64,000 nt of DNA from Tepidibacillus_B infernus (GCF_048898065.1 NZ_JBLWFI010000001.1:2286155-2350154), one strand, 5' to 3'. Shown: positions 45,082 through 56,523, numbered from the stretch's first letter. Notes: generated by a model not told the origin, from the sequence alone. Numbers and translations: made by a program.

Positions 45082-46326
45082 TTACCTTCGATTCTGATCA
45101 GGGACTTCTGTTAAGGTTAATTCTATCGATTGTAGGTTGCCATCTCGATAGAAGCTAACCTTCATTTTGTCCCCTACTTTTTTCTGTTTATATAAAAACT
45201 TACGTAAATCACTAGAGCTATTAATCGGCTGGTCATCTAATTTCACGATCACATCTAATCGTTTTAATCCAGCTAAGTAAGCAGGACCAAATCGGCTTAC
45301 ATCATATATCACTATTCCATCATTTACAGATTCAGGTAATTTCAATACATTTACTCGGTCTGCTTGTGACACAGAGTGAAGATCAATTTGGGTAATTCCC
45401 ATATATGGACGTTTCACTTTTCCGTATTGAATCAATTGGTCAATGATAGGTTTGGCCTCGCTGATTGGAATCGCAAAGCCTAACCCTTCTACACCACTTT
45501 CAGCGATTTTGGCACTATTGATGCCAATCACATCTCCATTGATATTTAAGAGTGCTCCACCACTGTTTCCAGGGTTAATCGCAGCATCTGTTTGAATAAC
45601 GTCTGTTTCCCAATCGGGTTGTCCATCTCCATCTAAATCTTTATCAATGGTACGGTTTGGTGAGCTAACGACCCCAACTGTTACAGATTGAGAGAATTTA
45701 AGACCTAGTGGGTTACCGATTGCAATCGCTGGTTCTCCTGCTTTTAAGTTTGTTGAATCGCCAAAGGTTGCAACCGCATCTGCATATTTTTCATCAATAG
45801 AAATGACAGCCAAGTCTGTTAATTCATCTGCTCCCAAGACTTTTGCAGGAACTCTTTTTCCATCTGCAAGGGCAACCTCTACATTATTGGCCCCTTCAAT
45901 CACATGGTTATTCGTGACGATATAAGCCTTCCCACTACGTTTATCAAAAACAACACCTGACCCAACCCCTGCTTCCACACTTTTTGTTATATTTGTCCAG
46001 AAGTTAGTTTGTTTTTGAATATTTACAACGCCAACTACAGCTGGCTTTACTTTCTCCGTTGCATCAACAATGGCAGAATTGACATCAACTTGAATTTGTT
46101 TGCCACTGGTTACATTGGTTGGCGTTTGATTATTGATTGTTTGTGATGGAGGATTTACTCCTCCCTTAGGTGTCAAATCAATAATTCCTGAATTCACAAA
46201 AGTAGGCATCAACATCAGTACGATAAGTCCACCGATAATTGCAGAAACAAAAGCCGTTAATAAATTCGATCTATCATTTTTTCTCCTTCTTTTTTGGCTA
46301 TAAAAATCCTCATCATTAAAATCCAT
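45082..46326 (-). CDS. htrA: HtrA-like membrane-anchored serine protease
   Basis: DegP/HtrA quality-control protease, 414 aa. A charged cytoplasmic N-terminus and one membrane helix (about 22-42) are followed by a trypsin-like domain with the triad in NNHVIEG (His), ELTDLAVISI (Asp) and NPGNSGGALLN (Ser), then a PDZ domain (about 310-405). It corresponds to the htrC/yycK gene at the end of Wal loci. ATG 46326 fits GGTGAG spacing; ATG 46338 overlaps the site. Confidence 0.95.
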   Translation of the reverse strand: MDFNDEDFYSQKRRRKNDRSNLLTAFVSAIIGGLIVLMLMPTFVNSGIIDLTPKGGVNPPSQTINNQTPTNVTSGKQIQVDVNSAIVDATEKVKPAVVGVVNIQKQTNFWTNITKSVEAGVGSGVVFDKRSGKAYIVTNNHVIEGANNVEVALADGKRVPAKVLGADELTDLAVISIDEKYADAVATFGDSTNLKAGEPAIAIGNPLGLKFSQSVTVGVVSSPNRTIDKDLDGDGQPDWETDVIQTDAAINPGNSGGALLNINGDVIGINSAKIAESGVEGLGFAIPISEAKPIIDQLIQYGKVKRPYMGITQIDLHSVSQADRVNVLKLPESVNDGIVIYDVSRFGPAYLAGLKRLDVIVKLDDQPINSSSDLRKFLYKQKKVGDKMKVSFYRDGNLQSIELTLTEVPDQNRR

Positions 46327-46474
46327 TTTTCTCACCATCCTTGATATTTTCCATTATTTCTATAGTACTATTTTTATACGAGATTGACCATCACATGTAG
46401 TCTATTTTCCTAGGAAGTAGGTAATAATGATCAATATATCTTAGAAAACGAAAATGAGGATAGGAGTGTTTCAT

Positions 46475-46675
46475 TTGAATAAGACTTATTTTTTGCCAAA
46501 AGATGTCGATATAATAGCACAACTTGCTGATTTAAAAGAAATCGATTATAAAAATATGCTTGTTTTAACAGCCCTTATTGAATTGCTTATCGAAAAAGGT
46601 TTGATTTCTCGCCAAGAGGTTCTTCATAAAACACATCAATTAGAGACTGATTTAATCCTAGAAGATTTACTTTAA
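46475..46675 (+). CDS. Small conserved-looking protein (unknown)
   Basis: 66 aa, predicted soluble and helical: NKTYFLPKDVDIIAQLADLK, then a leucine-rich LTALIELLIEKGLISRQEV. Start TTG 46475 with GGAG 8 nt upstream; the longer ATG 46454 lies before that site. It is divergent from htrA and its end overlaps the convergent walJ by 9 nt. No family recognised. Confidence 0.6.
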   Translation: MNKTYFLPKDVDIIAQLADLKEIDYKNMLVLTALIELLIEKGLISRQEVLHKTHQLETDLILEDLL

Positions 46676-47485
46676 TCCAACCTTTTCTTTTTTGGATATG
46701 ATTTTCTCTAATGCAGTTGGTCCATTAAAATAGGTGTCCATCAATTGTACATCTTGTTCTGTAATTCCATAGTCTTCGAGAATATTCTTTACGGTTAATT
46801 TAGCTAATTCAGGTAAATTATTTTCTCTACTTAAATGGGCTAAATATACTTTTTGGGTATCTCCTGATATGATCTCAGATAATGCTTCACCTGATGCTTC
46901 GTTAGATAAATGCCCAACATCACTTAAAATTCTTTGTTTGATACTCCAAGGATAAGAAGACATTCTTAGCATTTCTACATCATGATTCGCTTCAAAAATC
47001 AATGCATCGGAGCCGGCAATTTTTTGTTTAATCTTTTGACTCACATAACCAAGGTCTGTAACGACACTTACTTGAAATTCATCTTGACGAAAAAGGTAAC
47101 CAACTGGCTCCGCAGCATCATGGGAAATGGCGAAAGATTCAATTTGTAAATCAGCAAAATCTCTCACCGCTCCTGTTTCAAATATGTATTTGCTTTCCTC
47201 CTCTATTTTCCCAACATGGGTTGGTAAATGGGCAAATGTTTTTTCATTGGCATATAAGGGGATACTGTGCTTTCGTGCAAGCACACCAATTCCTTTAATA
47301 TGATCATCATGTTCATGGGTAATCAAAATCCCATCAATTTTTTTGGGATCAACGCCTATTTTTCCTAACCCCTCTTCTATTTTTTTACCACTCAGTCCTG
47401 CATCAATCAGGAAATTGACGTTTTCAGTTCCAACATAAATTGAATTTCCAGTGCTGCCACTTGCTAAGACACTATATTTTATCAA
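46667..47485 (-). CDS. walJ: Metallo-beta-lactamase-fold hydrolase WalJ/YycJ
   Basis: 272 aa MBL-fold enzyme, probably a nuclease, with the metal motif ITHEHDDHIKGIG, Asp in VVTDLGYVS and His in LAHLSRENN. In Bacillales this gene belongs to the Wal operon and is linked to DNA replication/repair fidelity. It follows yycI by 26 bp. Confidence 0.94.
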   Translation of the reverse strand: MIKYSVLASGSTGNSIYVGTENVNFLIDAGLSGKKIEEGLGKIGVDPKKIDGILITHEHDDHIKGIGVLARKHSIPLYANEKTFAHLPTHVGKIEEESKYIFETGAVRDFADLQIESFAISHDAAEPVGYLFRQDEFQVSVVTDLGYVSQKIKQKIAGSDALIFEANHDVEMLRMSSYPWSIKQRILSDVGHLSNEASGEALSEIISGDTQKVYLAHLSRENNLPELAKLTVKNILEDYGITEQDVQLMDTYFNGPTALEKIISKKEKVGLK

Positions 47486-47511
47486 AATAGACCCTCCGCT
47501 AATCTTTCTTT

Positions 47512-48234
47512 TTAATAAGTTAATGCTTTCTCAACTGCACCTGTCAATGCGTTTACAAAGATCATATCCCGTTTTCCTTCTATTTGATAACTAATTCTCC
47601 AGACCGGAGTCAGTACTTGGACAGAAGTTTGTTGAGTTTGTCCATGATATCCAAGTCTGATTTTTGTTATTATTGCTTCGCTTGGAAGCAATTGTTGATC
47701 CAAAAGGGTACGAAGTGCTGTATAGGAAGAAACAACTTGTCGATCTGACCCTTGATTCATAACTTCAAAATATCTTTGTGAATATTGAATTGTGCCATCT
47801 TGATTGATTTGAAACTCTAATTTTGCGTTGAAATAAGGAAAGCCATCTTTGATCTGATTATAGACAAGGTGGTTCCCCGTTGAAACGACTCCATCTAATT
47901 CATAGTGTTCAAAATTGGCGATTTTCTCTCTCGCTATCGATTCGATTACCTCGTTCTCTACTGGCATTTTCACTTTAGCTAATGTTTTTCCTTCTGATAA
48001 CTGATTTTCTTTCACTTGAAGGAAATGCATTTCTAAAATTTCTTTAGGAATCGTCGCATTTAAAATAATCTTTCGTTGGCTTAATGCCTGCCTTAATTCA
48101 TCCAGGCTACTTCCATCCCATTGAGATTCGTTAATACTTTGACTTTGCTTCATATAGATTTGATATCCTAGTAAAAGATTAAGAAACAAAAAGGTTAAAA
48201 TAAAGATGGTTTTTGTTTTCCCCCAATCCATCAT
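47512..48234 (-). CDS. yycI: WalK regulator YycI
   Basis: Single-pass membrane protein, 240 aa: cytoplasmic MMDWGKTKTIF, one helix, and an extracytoplasmic domain with the PF09648-type fold. With YycH it binds the membrane part of WalK and modulates its activity. Start overlaps the yycH stop as ATGA. Confidence 0.92.
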   Translation of the reverse strand: MMDWGKTKTIFILTFLFLNLLLGYQIYMKQSQSINESQWDGSSLDELRQALSQRKIILNATIPKEILEMHFLQVKENQLSEGKTLAKVKMPVENEVIESIAREKIANFEHYELDGVVSTGNHLVYNQIKDGFPYFNAKLEFQINQDGTIQYSQRYFEVMNQGSDRQVVSSYTALRTLLDQQLLPSEAIITKIRLGYHGQTQQTSVQVLTPVWRISYQIEGKRDMIFVNALTGAVEKALTY

Positions 48235-49550
48235 TTCATCCCACCTTCATAAGCAGGTATTGTGATTTCGTCATTTTGGTTATATCGAACCCTCCAATGG
48301 GGAAAAAGTTCTAACACGTCATTCTTTTTTTCAACCTGATAACCTAATTCAATCGATGTAATTACTTTGGCATCGATCTTATGCTGTTCTAGTTTCTTTA
48401 ATAATTCAGGGCCAGAACTGGTTTTAATATATTTCGTGTCCAAATCCTGATCTAAAAGTGTCATCGATTGTTCTACTTTACTCACGATTCCATCGACTAA
48501 TTGGATATTGATTTCGCCAATGAGGTACTTGTTAGTTAATAAAGGATACCCTCCTACATATTGCTGAAATGTGAAATAAGGTTGACTGGTGGCTTCAGCA
48601 AAGCCAAGATCATCAAGTTGATATTGACCCACCCAACCCCCATGTTGATTAACAAACCGAATAGAAGCAGCAAGATCATTATTCCAATCTAATTGTTTTC
48701 GATTATCTGTTACCGGCTGAAAATATGAAAATACCCGATTATTCGGGAAAAATTGCATACTTCTACTTCCGTCTGTATAAAGAACACTTTCTTTATTAGC
48801 CAATTCATATACCTTTCTAACCATGCTTGGATCAATAAATAACAATTGAATATAATCCTCGATGGAAACAGGTGTAATAAATTTACGTACTTTTTTCATT
48901 TCCAGACCTTCATTAGGTAAATAAAAAATGGGTTTTGTATTGATGTTCCTTTCCTTATTAAACGCCCAATAATATGAATACCTTGGTTGGTTTACTCCAC
49001 TAGCAATGTATTTGGAAAGCTTTTTACTAGAGATTGAAGTTTCTGCTTGATACACTTTATCTTTTTGATCTGAGATAAAATAGACAATCACCTTTTCATT
49101 TTGGTCTAACACTAACCATAAGCGATTGATTTGATCAAGATACATCGTAGTCGATATCTTATAAAGAGATGATAAGACAGAGTTAGGAAGTGAAAAAGGA
49201 AAAACAATCTCTATACCTTGCTCCACTTCTATCATTTTAGTCCAATCTATAGGCTCTGAAATTGAAGTAATTTCGTAAAAAGACCAATGATCAAAATCAG
49301 CTTCTAATTGTTTAAAATCTTCACTATCTGTATTGGAGAGTGAATGAGAATTTTCCCCAAGATGGTAGATAATTTGCTTTGGCCGAATCATTTGCTTTAC
49401 ATCTAATTCTTGGCCAAAGGTTAATCTAGGTACATATTCTGAAGGAGATTCTTTCTCATTATTAGGACTATAAAAGATCAGGAACCATGTTAGAAATAAA
49501 CTATTGGCTACTAAAACAAATAATATTATTGATTTAATTCGCTCTTTCAC
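48231..49550 (-). CDS. yycH: WalK regulator YycH
   Basis: 439 aa, N-terminal membrane helix (IILFVLVANSLFLTWFLIF) and a large extracytoplasmic domain including YVPRLTFGQ early on. Accessory regulator of WalK. GTG 49550 is used because AAAGGAGG is 7 nt upstream; it begins 14 nt downstream of the walK stop, whereas the longer frame from 49589 would overlap walK. Confidence 0.92.
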   Translation of the reverse strand: MKERIKSIILFVLVANSLFLTWFLIFYSPNNEKESPSEYVPRLTFGQELDVKQMIRPKQIIYHLGENSHSLSNTDSEDFKQLEADFDHWSFYEITSISEPIDWTKMIEVEQGIEIVFPFSLPNSVLSSLYKISTTMYLDQINRLWLVLDQNEKVIVYFISDQKDKVYQAETSISSKKLSKYIASGVNQPRYSYYWAFNKERNINTKPIFYLPNEGLEMKKVRKFITPVSIEDYIQLLFIDPSMVRKVYELANKESVLYTDGSRSMQFFPNNRVFSYFQPVTDNRKQLDWNNDLAASIRFVNQHGGWVGQYQLDDLGFAEATSQPYFTFQQYVGGYPLLTNKYLIGEINIQLVDGIVSKVEQSMTLLDQDLDTKYIKTSSGPELLKKLEQHKIDAKVITSIELGYQVEKKNDVLELFPHWRVRYNQNDEITIPAYEGGMK

Positions 49551-49563
49551 TTCCTGACCTCCT

Positions 49564-51351
49564 TTACTTCGAGACTGGAATCGTAACAATAACTCTTGTT
49601 CCTTTGTCTACTTCACTTTCAATCATAATATCTCCATCATGTGCTTTAACGATCTCTTTAGCAATGGCTAAACCAAGGCCTGTTCCACCCATTTCTCTTG
49701 ATCTTGCCTTGTCAACCCGATAAAAACGTTCAAAGAGTCTAGATAGATGTTTTTTCGAGATACCAATTCCCGTATCTACTACCTCAATGATTAAATCATG
49801 ATGTTTTAATCTTGCTGATACAATGATTTCTCCGCCTTCTTTGGTATATTTAAGGGCATTTGATATTAAATTATCCAATACTTGATCAATCTGATCACGA
49901 TCTAATTCAACCGTTGGCAAATACTCAGGGAGATGGGAAGACAAATCGATTGATCTTTGTTTAGATTGAAATGAAAAACGATCAATGACATCTTCAATCA
50001 TCTCCTTAACAGAAACCAATGTTTTGTTAGGCTTTGTTTGTTGATCATCTAAGTGAGAAAGATGTAATAAATCACTAACTAAACGAATCATCCGATCTGT
50101 TTCATGGCTAGCTACTTTGATAAATCGATGTGAGAGTTCAATGTCTTCAACAGCTCCATCTTCTAAAGCCTCAAGATAACTTTTTATTGTGGTTAAAGGG
50201 GTTCTTAGCTCATGAGAAACATTTGCCACGAAGTCCTTACGTATCTGTTCCAATTTTTGTTCCTTTGTTACGTCCTGTAGTACGATAATCATGCCAATTT
50301 CCCCACGGTTAATCCGATGAATCTTGTTAAATGTCATTTTTAATGCCTTATGTTCGTTTTCAACTTCATAATCTACAATCATACTTTCTTCCTCTTTTGC
50401 AGGGGGGAAAGAATGTAGAGAAAATAGTTGATTGATCTGTTTTTCGATAACTTCACTTTCAGAAAACCCAATAATCTCCAATGCTCTTTGGTTAACAACG
50501 ATGATCCTCCCATGAGCATTTGTAGCGATAACCCCATCACTCATATGGCTTAGAATCGAGGCGAACTTCTCTTTTTCCTCTTCATTTTGGTCGATAGCTT
50601 CTTTTAATCTAACCGCCATCTTATTAAAGGTATCTGCTAAACGGCCAATTTCGTCATCCCCATATATCTTAACTCTTTGATTAAAATCCCCTTTTGTTAG
50701 TGAAACCGCTTGAGTAGTAATATCTTTAATTGGCTTTGTAATCGTTCTAGATAAAATAAAACCTAGCCATGCTGTAAATAATAAGGCAATAAGTGTTGCT
50801 GTCATTAAAATATTACTGATCCGATAAATCGTATCATATACTCCCTCAATCGAGGCTTTCATGAATACAGCACCAAGTACATTATTACCCTGCTTTATAG
50901 GCAGAGCTAAATATTTGGTACGATGTCCTGTCTTGGTATCAATCCGAATCGCTTCATCTCTTGTACCTAATAATGCCCGATTCACTTCTGTTTGATAAAT
51001 TTTTTGCCCGATAATGCTTGGACTAACCTTCTCCGTAGAACTTAAAATTACACCATTACTATCAATAATCGAGACATCAACGCCATTTAACGCAAATAAA
51101 TTATCTACTAAATAGTCAATATCTGCTCTTTTCTCTGCCTCTGTTTTCCCATCCTCTGTTAAATATCTTTCAAGGTTTACCGCTAATAAATTTCCCTGCG
51201 TTGCAAAAGTTTCATTAAAATTATCTAAATAATAACTCTCTAAAGATCGAATAAAATAGATTCCTATAATTTGCATCGATATTAGAATAAGTAAGAGATA
51301 AATCACAACCAATTTCCATTGAATACTTTGAAAAAACTTCCAACCTTTCAA
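49564..51351 (-). CDS. walK: Sensor histidine kinase WalK
   Basis: 595 aa essential cell-wall sensor kinase. Two membrane helices flank an extracytoplasmic PAS-like domain (about 35-180), then HAMP, a cytoplasmic PAS, HisKA (VSHELRTPLTTIKSYLEAL, phospho-His) and HATPase_c (DNLISNALKYTKEGG, GTGLGLAIAK). Start is TTG 51351 with AAAGGAG 9 nt upstream, 6 bp after walR. Confidence 0.97.
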   Translation of the reverse strand: MKGWKFFQSIQWKLVVIYLLLILISMQIIGIYFIRSLESYYLDNFNETFATQGNLLAVNLERYLTEDGKTEAEKRADIDYLVDNLFALNGVDVSIIDSNGVILSSTEKVSPSIIGQKIYQTEVNRALLGTRDEAIRIDTKTGHRTKYLALPIKQGNNVLGAVFMKASIEGVYDTIYRISNILMTATLIALLFTAWLGFILSRTITKPIKDITTQAVSLTKGDFNQRVKIYGDDEIGRLADTFNKMAVRLKEAIDQNEEEKEKFASILSHMSDGVIATNAHGRIIVVNQRALEIIGFSESEVIEKQINQLFSLHSFPPAKEEESMIVDYEVENEHKALKMTFNKIHRINRGEIGMIIVLQDVTKEQKLEQIRKDFVANVSHELRTPLTTIKSYLEALEDGAVEDIELSHRFIKVASHETDRMIRLVSDLLHLSHLDDQQTKPNKTLVSVKEMIEDVIDRFSFQSKQRSIDLSSHLPEYLPTVELDRDQIDQVLDNLISNALKYTKEGGEIIVSARLKHHDLIIEVVDTGIGISKKHLSRLFERFYRVDKARSREMGGTGLGLAIAKEIVKAHDGDIMIESEVDKGTRVIVTIPVSK

Positions 51352-51357
51352 AGGAAA

Positions 51358-52062
51358 CTACTCCTTTTCGGATGGATAACGTAATACATAACCCAATCCC
51401 CTTCTCGTAATAATATAGGCTGGTCGGCCAGGGTCATCTTCAATCTTTTCCCGTAATCTTCTAATCGTTACATCTACAGTACGGACATCCCCAAAATAGT
51501 CGTAACCCCATACAGCCTGTAGTAAATGCTCTCTGGTTAAAGTTTGTCCAACATGTTTTGCTAAATAATATAGAAGTTCAAATTCCCGGTGGGTTAATTC
51601 TATAATCATTTCTATTTTCTTTACGATATAAGTAGATGGATAAATAGTAATTTCCCCAATTTGTATTTGTTGAGCTTGATGATTGGCTTGGTCTAAAGAA
51701 TAGACTCTTCTTAAATTTGCTTTCACCCGTGCAATTAACTCTCTATTAGAAAAAGGTTTTGTTACATAATCATCTGCACCCATTTCTAAACCAAGCACTT
51801 TATCTACTTCTGTATCCTTTGCTGTTAGCATAATGATTGGTTTATCTGTAAGAGTTCTTGCTTCCTTGCAAACCTCTAATCCATCTTTGCCAGGTAACAT
51901 GATATCTAATAAAATAATATCTGGATGATGATCCCTTACCTTTTGAATTGCCTCAAAACCATCAAAAGCGGTAAGGACCTCATAACCTTCCTTTTCAAAA
52001 CTAAATTTTAAAATATCTGAGATTGGCCGTTCATCTTCAACAATTAAAATTCGATACTTCAC
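51358..52062 (-). CDS. walR: Response regulator WalR
   Basis: OmpR-family regulator, 234 aa. Receiver domain with the phosphorylated Asp in [12 protein letters not shown] and a C-terminal winged helix ([32 protein letters not shown]). Controls peptidoglycan hydrolase genes. GTG 52062 follows AAGGGGG. First gene of walR-walK-yycH-yycI-walJ. Confidence 0.97.
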   Translation of the reverse strand: MKYRILIVEDERPISDILKFSFEKEGYEVLTAFDGFEAIQKVRDHHPDIILLDIMLPGKDGLEVCKEARTLTDKPIIMLTAKDTEVDKVLGLEMGADDYVTKPFSNRELIARVKANLRRVYSLDQANHQAQQIQIGEITIYPSTYIVKKIEMIIELTHREFELLYYLAKHVGQTLTREHLLQAVWGYDYFGDVRTVDVTIRRLREKIEDDPGRPAYIITRRGLGYVLRYPSEKE

Positions 52063-52161
52063 CCCGTATCCCCCTTGTCTCTAACCTTATCTATTTAAGT
52101 TTATCACAAGGTATATCAATCTGAATACATAGAAAACCACAACAAAAAAACCATAAATGTG

Positions 52162-52240
52162 ACACCCTTCTATGAGACACCCTTCTATGAATAAAGATTA
52201 AGGAGAGAAGGGTACTTCTGGAAGAAATTTATACTTTCTT
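52162..52240 (+). repeat. Dispersed intergenic repeat, copy 3
   Basis: ACACCCTTCTATGAG occurs twice in a row, then AATAAAGATTAAGGAGAGAAGGG (split here as a stem CCCTTCT/AGAAGGG) and the AAGAAATTTATACTTTCTT palindrome. It lacks the AAGGGTTTGTATATTCCAT end of copies 1 and 2. Located between walR and the downstream peptidase terminator. Confidence 0.75.
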
Positions 52241-52244
52241 CAGC

Positions 52245-52289
52245 ATAAAAAAAAGGTAGGTTTGTCCTTGATTGAACATAACCTACCTT
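52245..52289 (-). terminator. Terminator after M23/LysM peptidase gene
   Basis: On the minus strand AAGGTAGGTT pairs with AACCTACCTT across a 17-base loop, followed by eight or more T. Confidence 0.85.
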
Positions 52290-52300
52290 AGTTTACGGGA

Positions 52301-53806
52301 TTATCTTCTTACATAATTTAATGGGTTTCTATTGCTGCCATTGACCAATACTTCAAAATGTAAATGGGTTCCTGTAGAACGTCCCGTATTTCCCATTACA
52401 CCGATCTGCTGGCCTTTTGCTACTTTATCTCCACTAGAGACCATGATCTGGCTTAAATGGCCGTATAGGGTTTTCATACCATTTCCATGATCAATGATAA
52501 TAGCTTTACCGTAAGCACCATTCCAACCAGCAAAAACGACTTTTCCACTATCTGCTGCTTTGATCGTACGATTACTTACTCCAGATATATCGATTCCTTC
52601 ATGAGTCCTACCCCATCTTGAACCGTACTTACTGGTAATAATTCCTCCTACTGTTGGCCATAATAATGTACCAGAACCACGTGAAGAAACAATTTTAGTA
52701 CCCTTCTTCACAATTTTATCTTTTGCTTCAGAAATAACCGTTTCTTTTAGAATTGTTTTTTGCGTGGTTACTCCATTTTCCTTCAATATCGAGTATTCCA
52801 CACTTTTCTTACCATCGGAACCTTGTTGTACCACTTTTGTTTGGTTTGAGTACATCGATGAATCCTTTTGATAAACCACTTTGTAAGGAATTCTTTCTTG
52901 ATTGATCACTGTTTCTTTTGTTTGAACAGTAACAAGCGGAGTTTTGGCTGTAACAATCACTTCGTCACCAATATTGATGAATTCACCTTTAATATTAGGA
53001 TTCAATTGATATATCTGTTTCGTCGTGATGCCAAATTGTTGGGCAATTCCAGAAAGTGTATCTCCTTGTTTCACAATATATTTTTTCTGTTCTAAGGTTC
53101 CTTGTTTTAACAATGTCACCATATCTTCTGCAGATAAAATTTCTGCTGGTGTTACTTTAACCTCTTTGGTAACAACTTCTTCTTTAATTTGAATTTGATC
53201 TAGCTTTCTAATTTGTTGATTGTTTCCATCAAGAGAAGCTGCTTTTACTTTATCTTTATTCTTGTTTGGAAGAAAAGGCTGTTTGATTTGCTCAAGTATT
53301 AAATCTGCTGTTTTTTGATCTTTTACATATCCAACTACTTTTCCATTCACTACGAGTTCAACAGCTGTCGCTTGAATCGAGAAGGCATCTTTTAGAGCAC
53401 TTAAAGTCTTAGCGTTATCAAACTGGCCTTTAAATTTCTTCTCTTCCTGATATGTAATCTTATTTCCAAAATTTAATGTTATCGTGCTATATGTATTCTG
53501 GGCTTGCTTTAAAACTTGCTCTTTCCATTGTTCAACTACTTCTTTATTATTAACAACCCCAACTTCTTTACCATCTAAATAGACGTGATAAAGATTTACG
53601 GCATTTGCCTGATAATAGCCTACACCAAAAAGGGTAGTCATAAGAATTGTGCCTGTAATTGAACCAATGATGATTGATCTTTTCTTATTTGATTGAATAT
53701 ATTGTTGTACGGTCTGAACTATTGTTTTTCCCCAATTACTAGCCTTGGTTAAGTCCTTTTGGAATTTACCTTTAAAATCGGTAAATTTATCATTGAACGT
53801 CGCCAT
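52301..53806 (-). CDS. Membrane-anchored M23 peptidase with LysM and G5 domains
   Basis: 501 aa. One N-terminal membrane helix (about 45-65), a helical linker region, LysM (KQGDTLSGIAQQFGITTKQI, about 250-285), a G5 domain (about 295-370) and C-terminal M23 domain with zinc ligands RTHEGIDIS and GTHLHFEVL. A peptidoglycan endopeptidase held at the wall; its position directly upstream of walR suggests it may belong to the WalR regulon (inference). ATG 53806 has AGGAGGTTGTC upstream. Confidence 0.93.
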   Translation of the reverse strand: MATFNDKFTDFKGKFQKDLTKASNWGKTIVQTVQQYIQSNKKRSIIIGSITGTILMTTLFGVGYYQANAVNLYHVYLDGKEVGVVNNKEVVEQWKEQVLKQAQNTYSTITLNFGNKITYQEEKKFKGQFDNAKTLSALKDAFSIQATAVELVVNGKVVGYVKDQKTADLILEQIKQPFLPNKNKDKVKAASLDGNNQQIRKLDQIQIKEEVVTKEVKVTPAEILSAEDMVTLLKQGTLEQKKYIVKQGDTLSGIAQQFGITTKQIYQLNPNIKGEFINIGDEVIVTAKTPLVTVQTKETVINQERIPYKVVYQKDSSMYSNQTKVVQQGSDGKKSVEYSILKENGVTTQKTILKETVISEAKDKIVKKGTKIVSSRGSGTLLWPTVGGIITSKYGSRWGRTHEGIDISGVSNRTIKAADSGKVVFAGWNGAYGKAIIIDHGNGMKTLYGHLSQIMVSSGDKVAKGQQIGVMGNTGRSTGTHLHFEVLVNGSNRNPLNYVRR

Positions 53807-53869
53807 GACAACCTCCTTTTTATGGAGTTTTTTTTCTCTCTCTCACATAAGAATGTCCTATTTTTAAAG

Positions 53870-53945
53870 TGGAGCCGACGATGGGACTCGAACCCACGAC
53901 CTGCTCATTACGAATGAGCTGCTCTACCAGCTGAGCCACATCGGC
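53870..53945 (-). tRNA. tRNA-Thr (anticodon CGT)
   Basis: Full cloverleaf on the minus strand: acceptor GCCGATG with CGTCGGC, anticodon stem GCTCA/TGAGC around loop TTCGTAA, T-arm GGGTTCGAGTCCC, encoded CCA. Anticodon CGU reads ACG, threonine. Confidence 0.95.
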
Positions 53946-54089
53946 ATGTTTTAAAGCCTCCATATGTTCAAATTTACCATAATATAGCTTGTCACTTCAA
54001 GTGGAAAAATCTGAACATTTTTAGAACACTAGTAAAATGTATGCTCTTCAAGCATTCTATATACACTATATTTGAAGGGAGGCAAAATG

Positions 54090-54455
54090 ATGAACCAAAG
54101 AAATATATTGGCTTATTTTCGATCTGTTGAAGATGCACAAAAAGCGGCAAGCGAGCTACAGCAATACAATTCAATTGAAACCCAAGTAGATCGAATAGCT
54201 TTTTATCCTGGAGACCAATTAAATGATCAGGTAAATCCCATCACAAGTCGATTTGACAGTTTAACTGATTTAACATTAGGTTCATTAGTAAATGATAACG
54301 CAGAAGTACTAGCTGCGGCAGATGTCAGTGCAAGTGGAATGGCAGATGGTAATAGAACTGCGATACCACCGAACATTTTACTAACCATTGTAATGAATGA
54401 GGATCAAGCTCCTCAGGTAGAAAACATCATCAAAAAATATAACGGAATGACTTGA
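54090..54455 (+). CDS. Conserved hypothetical protein (stress-protein-like N-terminus)
   Basis: About 122 aa, soluble. The N-terminus NILAYFRSVEDAQKAASELQ and the C-terminus LLTIVMNEDQAPQVENIIKK look like the two halves of a ferredoxin-like fold, with a Gly/Ala/Asp-rich middle. Resembles small general-stress proteins of Bacilli but I cannot assign a family. GGGAGG lies 7 nt before ATG 54090; ATG 54087 is an alternative. It is opposite in direction to the tRNA genes around it. Confidence 0.75.
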   Translation: MNQRNILAYFRSVEDAQKAASELQQYNSIETQVDRIAFYPGDQLNDQVNPITSRFDSLTDLTLGSLVNDNAEVLAAADVSASGMADGNRTAIPPNILLTIVMNEDQAPQVENIIKKYNGMT

Positions 54456-54522
54456 GTTTATGTTTCAGAAAATAGAAAAACCTACTTATTAAAGTAGGGA
54501 AAGCGGAAAGTATATCATTTTA

Positions 54523-54598
<76 letters not shown>

Positions 54599-54661
54599 TT
54601 ATTATAAAAAAACATTAAAATCGCAAAGCTAACGGGATTCCGACGCGTAGCTAGTCCCGTA

Positions 54662-54736
54662 TGGTGACCCGTAGGGGATTCGAACCCCTGTTACCGCCGT
54701 GAAAGGGCGGTGTCTTAACCACTTGACCAACGGGCC
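54662..54736 (-). tRNA. tRNA-Glu (anticodon TTC)
   Basis: Minus strand: acceptor GGCCCGT/ACGGGTC, anticodon stem CCGCC/GGCGG with loop CTTTCAC, T-arm AGGGGTTCGAATCCCCT, encoded CCA. Confidence 0.96.
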
Positions 54737-54749
54737 ATACGCATAAAAA

Positions 54750-54825
54750 TGGTGAGCCATACAGGATTCGAACCTGTGACACCCTGATTAAAAGTCAGGT
54801 GCTCTACCTGCTGAGCTAATGGCTC
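54750..54825 (-). tRNA. tRNA-Lys (anticodon TTT)
   Basis: Minus strand: acceptor GAGCCAT/ATGGCTC, anticodon stem CCTGA/TCAGG with loop CTTTTAA, T-arm ACAGGTTCGAATCCTGT, encoded CCA. First of the Lys-Glu-Phe tRNA run downstream of purA. Confidence 0.96.
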
Positions 54826-54940
54826 ACAACTTGTCCTCTTGGACACAAAAAATATATTACCACGATAGAAATTAATATGCAACCTTTTTTGCACATTTTT
54901 CAAAAAGATTCTTTATTCTACAAATCCAACTTTCAGAATT

Positions 54941-54997
54941 AAAAACCCACAAAAGTGATGGCTTCTTTAAAAACTATTGCGATTCCTTTTGTGGGTT
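54941..54997 (-). terminator. Terminator of purA
   Basis: On the minus strand AACCCACAAAAG pairs with CTTTTGTGGGTT across a 30-base loop, followed by TTTAATTC. It separates purA from the tRNA genes. Confidence 0.75.
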
Positions 54998-55026
54998 CTA
55001 TGATCATATTGAAAAAAATAGATGGC

Positions 55027-56411
<1,385 letters not shown>

Positions 56412-56478
56412 TAATTAAATATATATATTATTATTCGTATTTTTGCTTCATTTTGTTAACGTTTTAAATGATTTTGAT

Positions 56479-56523
56479 AAAAAAAACGAAGGAAACTCTT
56501 CTGGAAAATAGAAAGAATCCTTC
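56479..56523 (-). terminator. Terminator after dnaB
   Basis: On the minus strand GAAGGA pairs with TCCTTC, with partly paired interior TTCTTTC/GAAGAG, then GTTTTTTTT. It isolates purA from the upstream operon. Confidence 0.68.

Noticed and set aside
54715..54903. 62-codon frame over the tRNA genes
   Set aside because: It lies across tRNA-Lys and part of tRNA-Glu; not coding.
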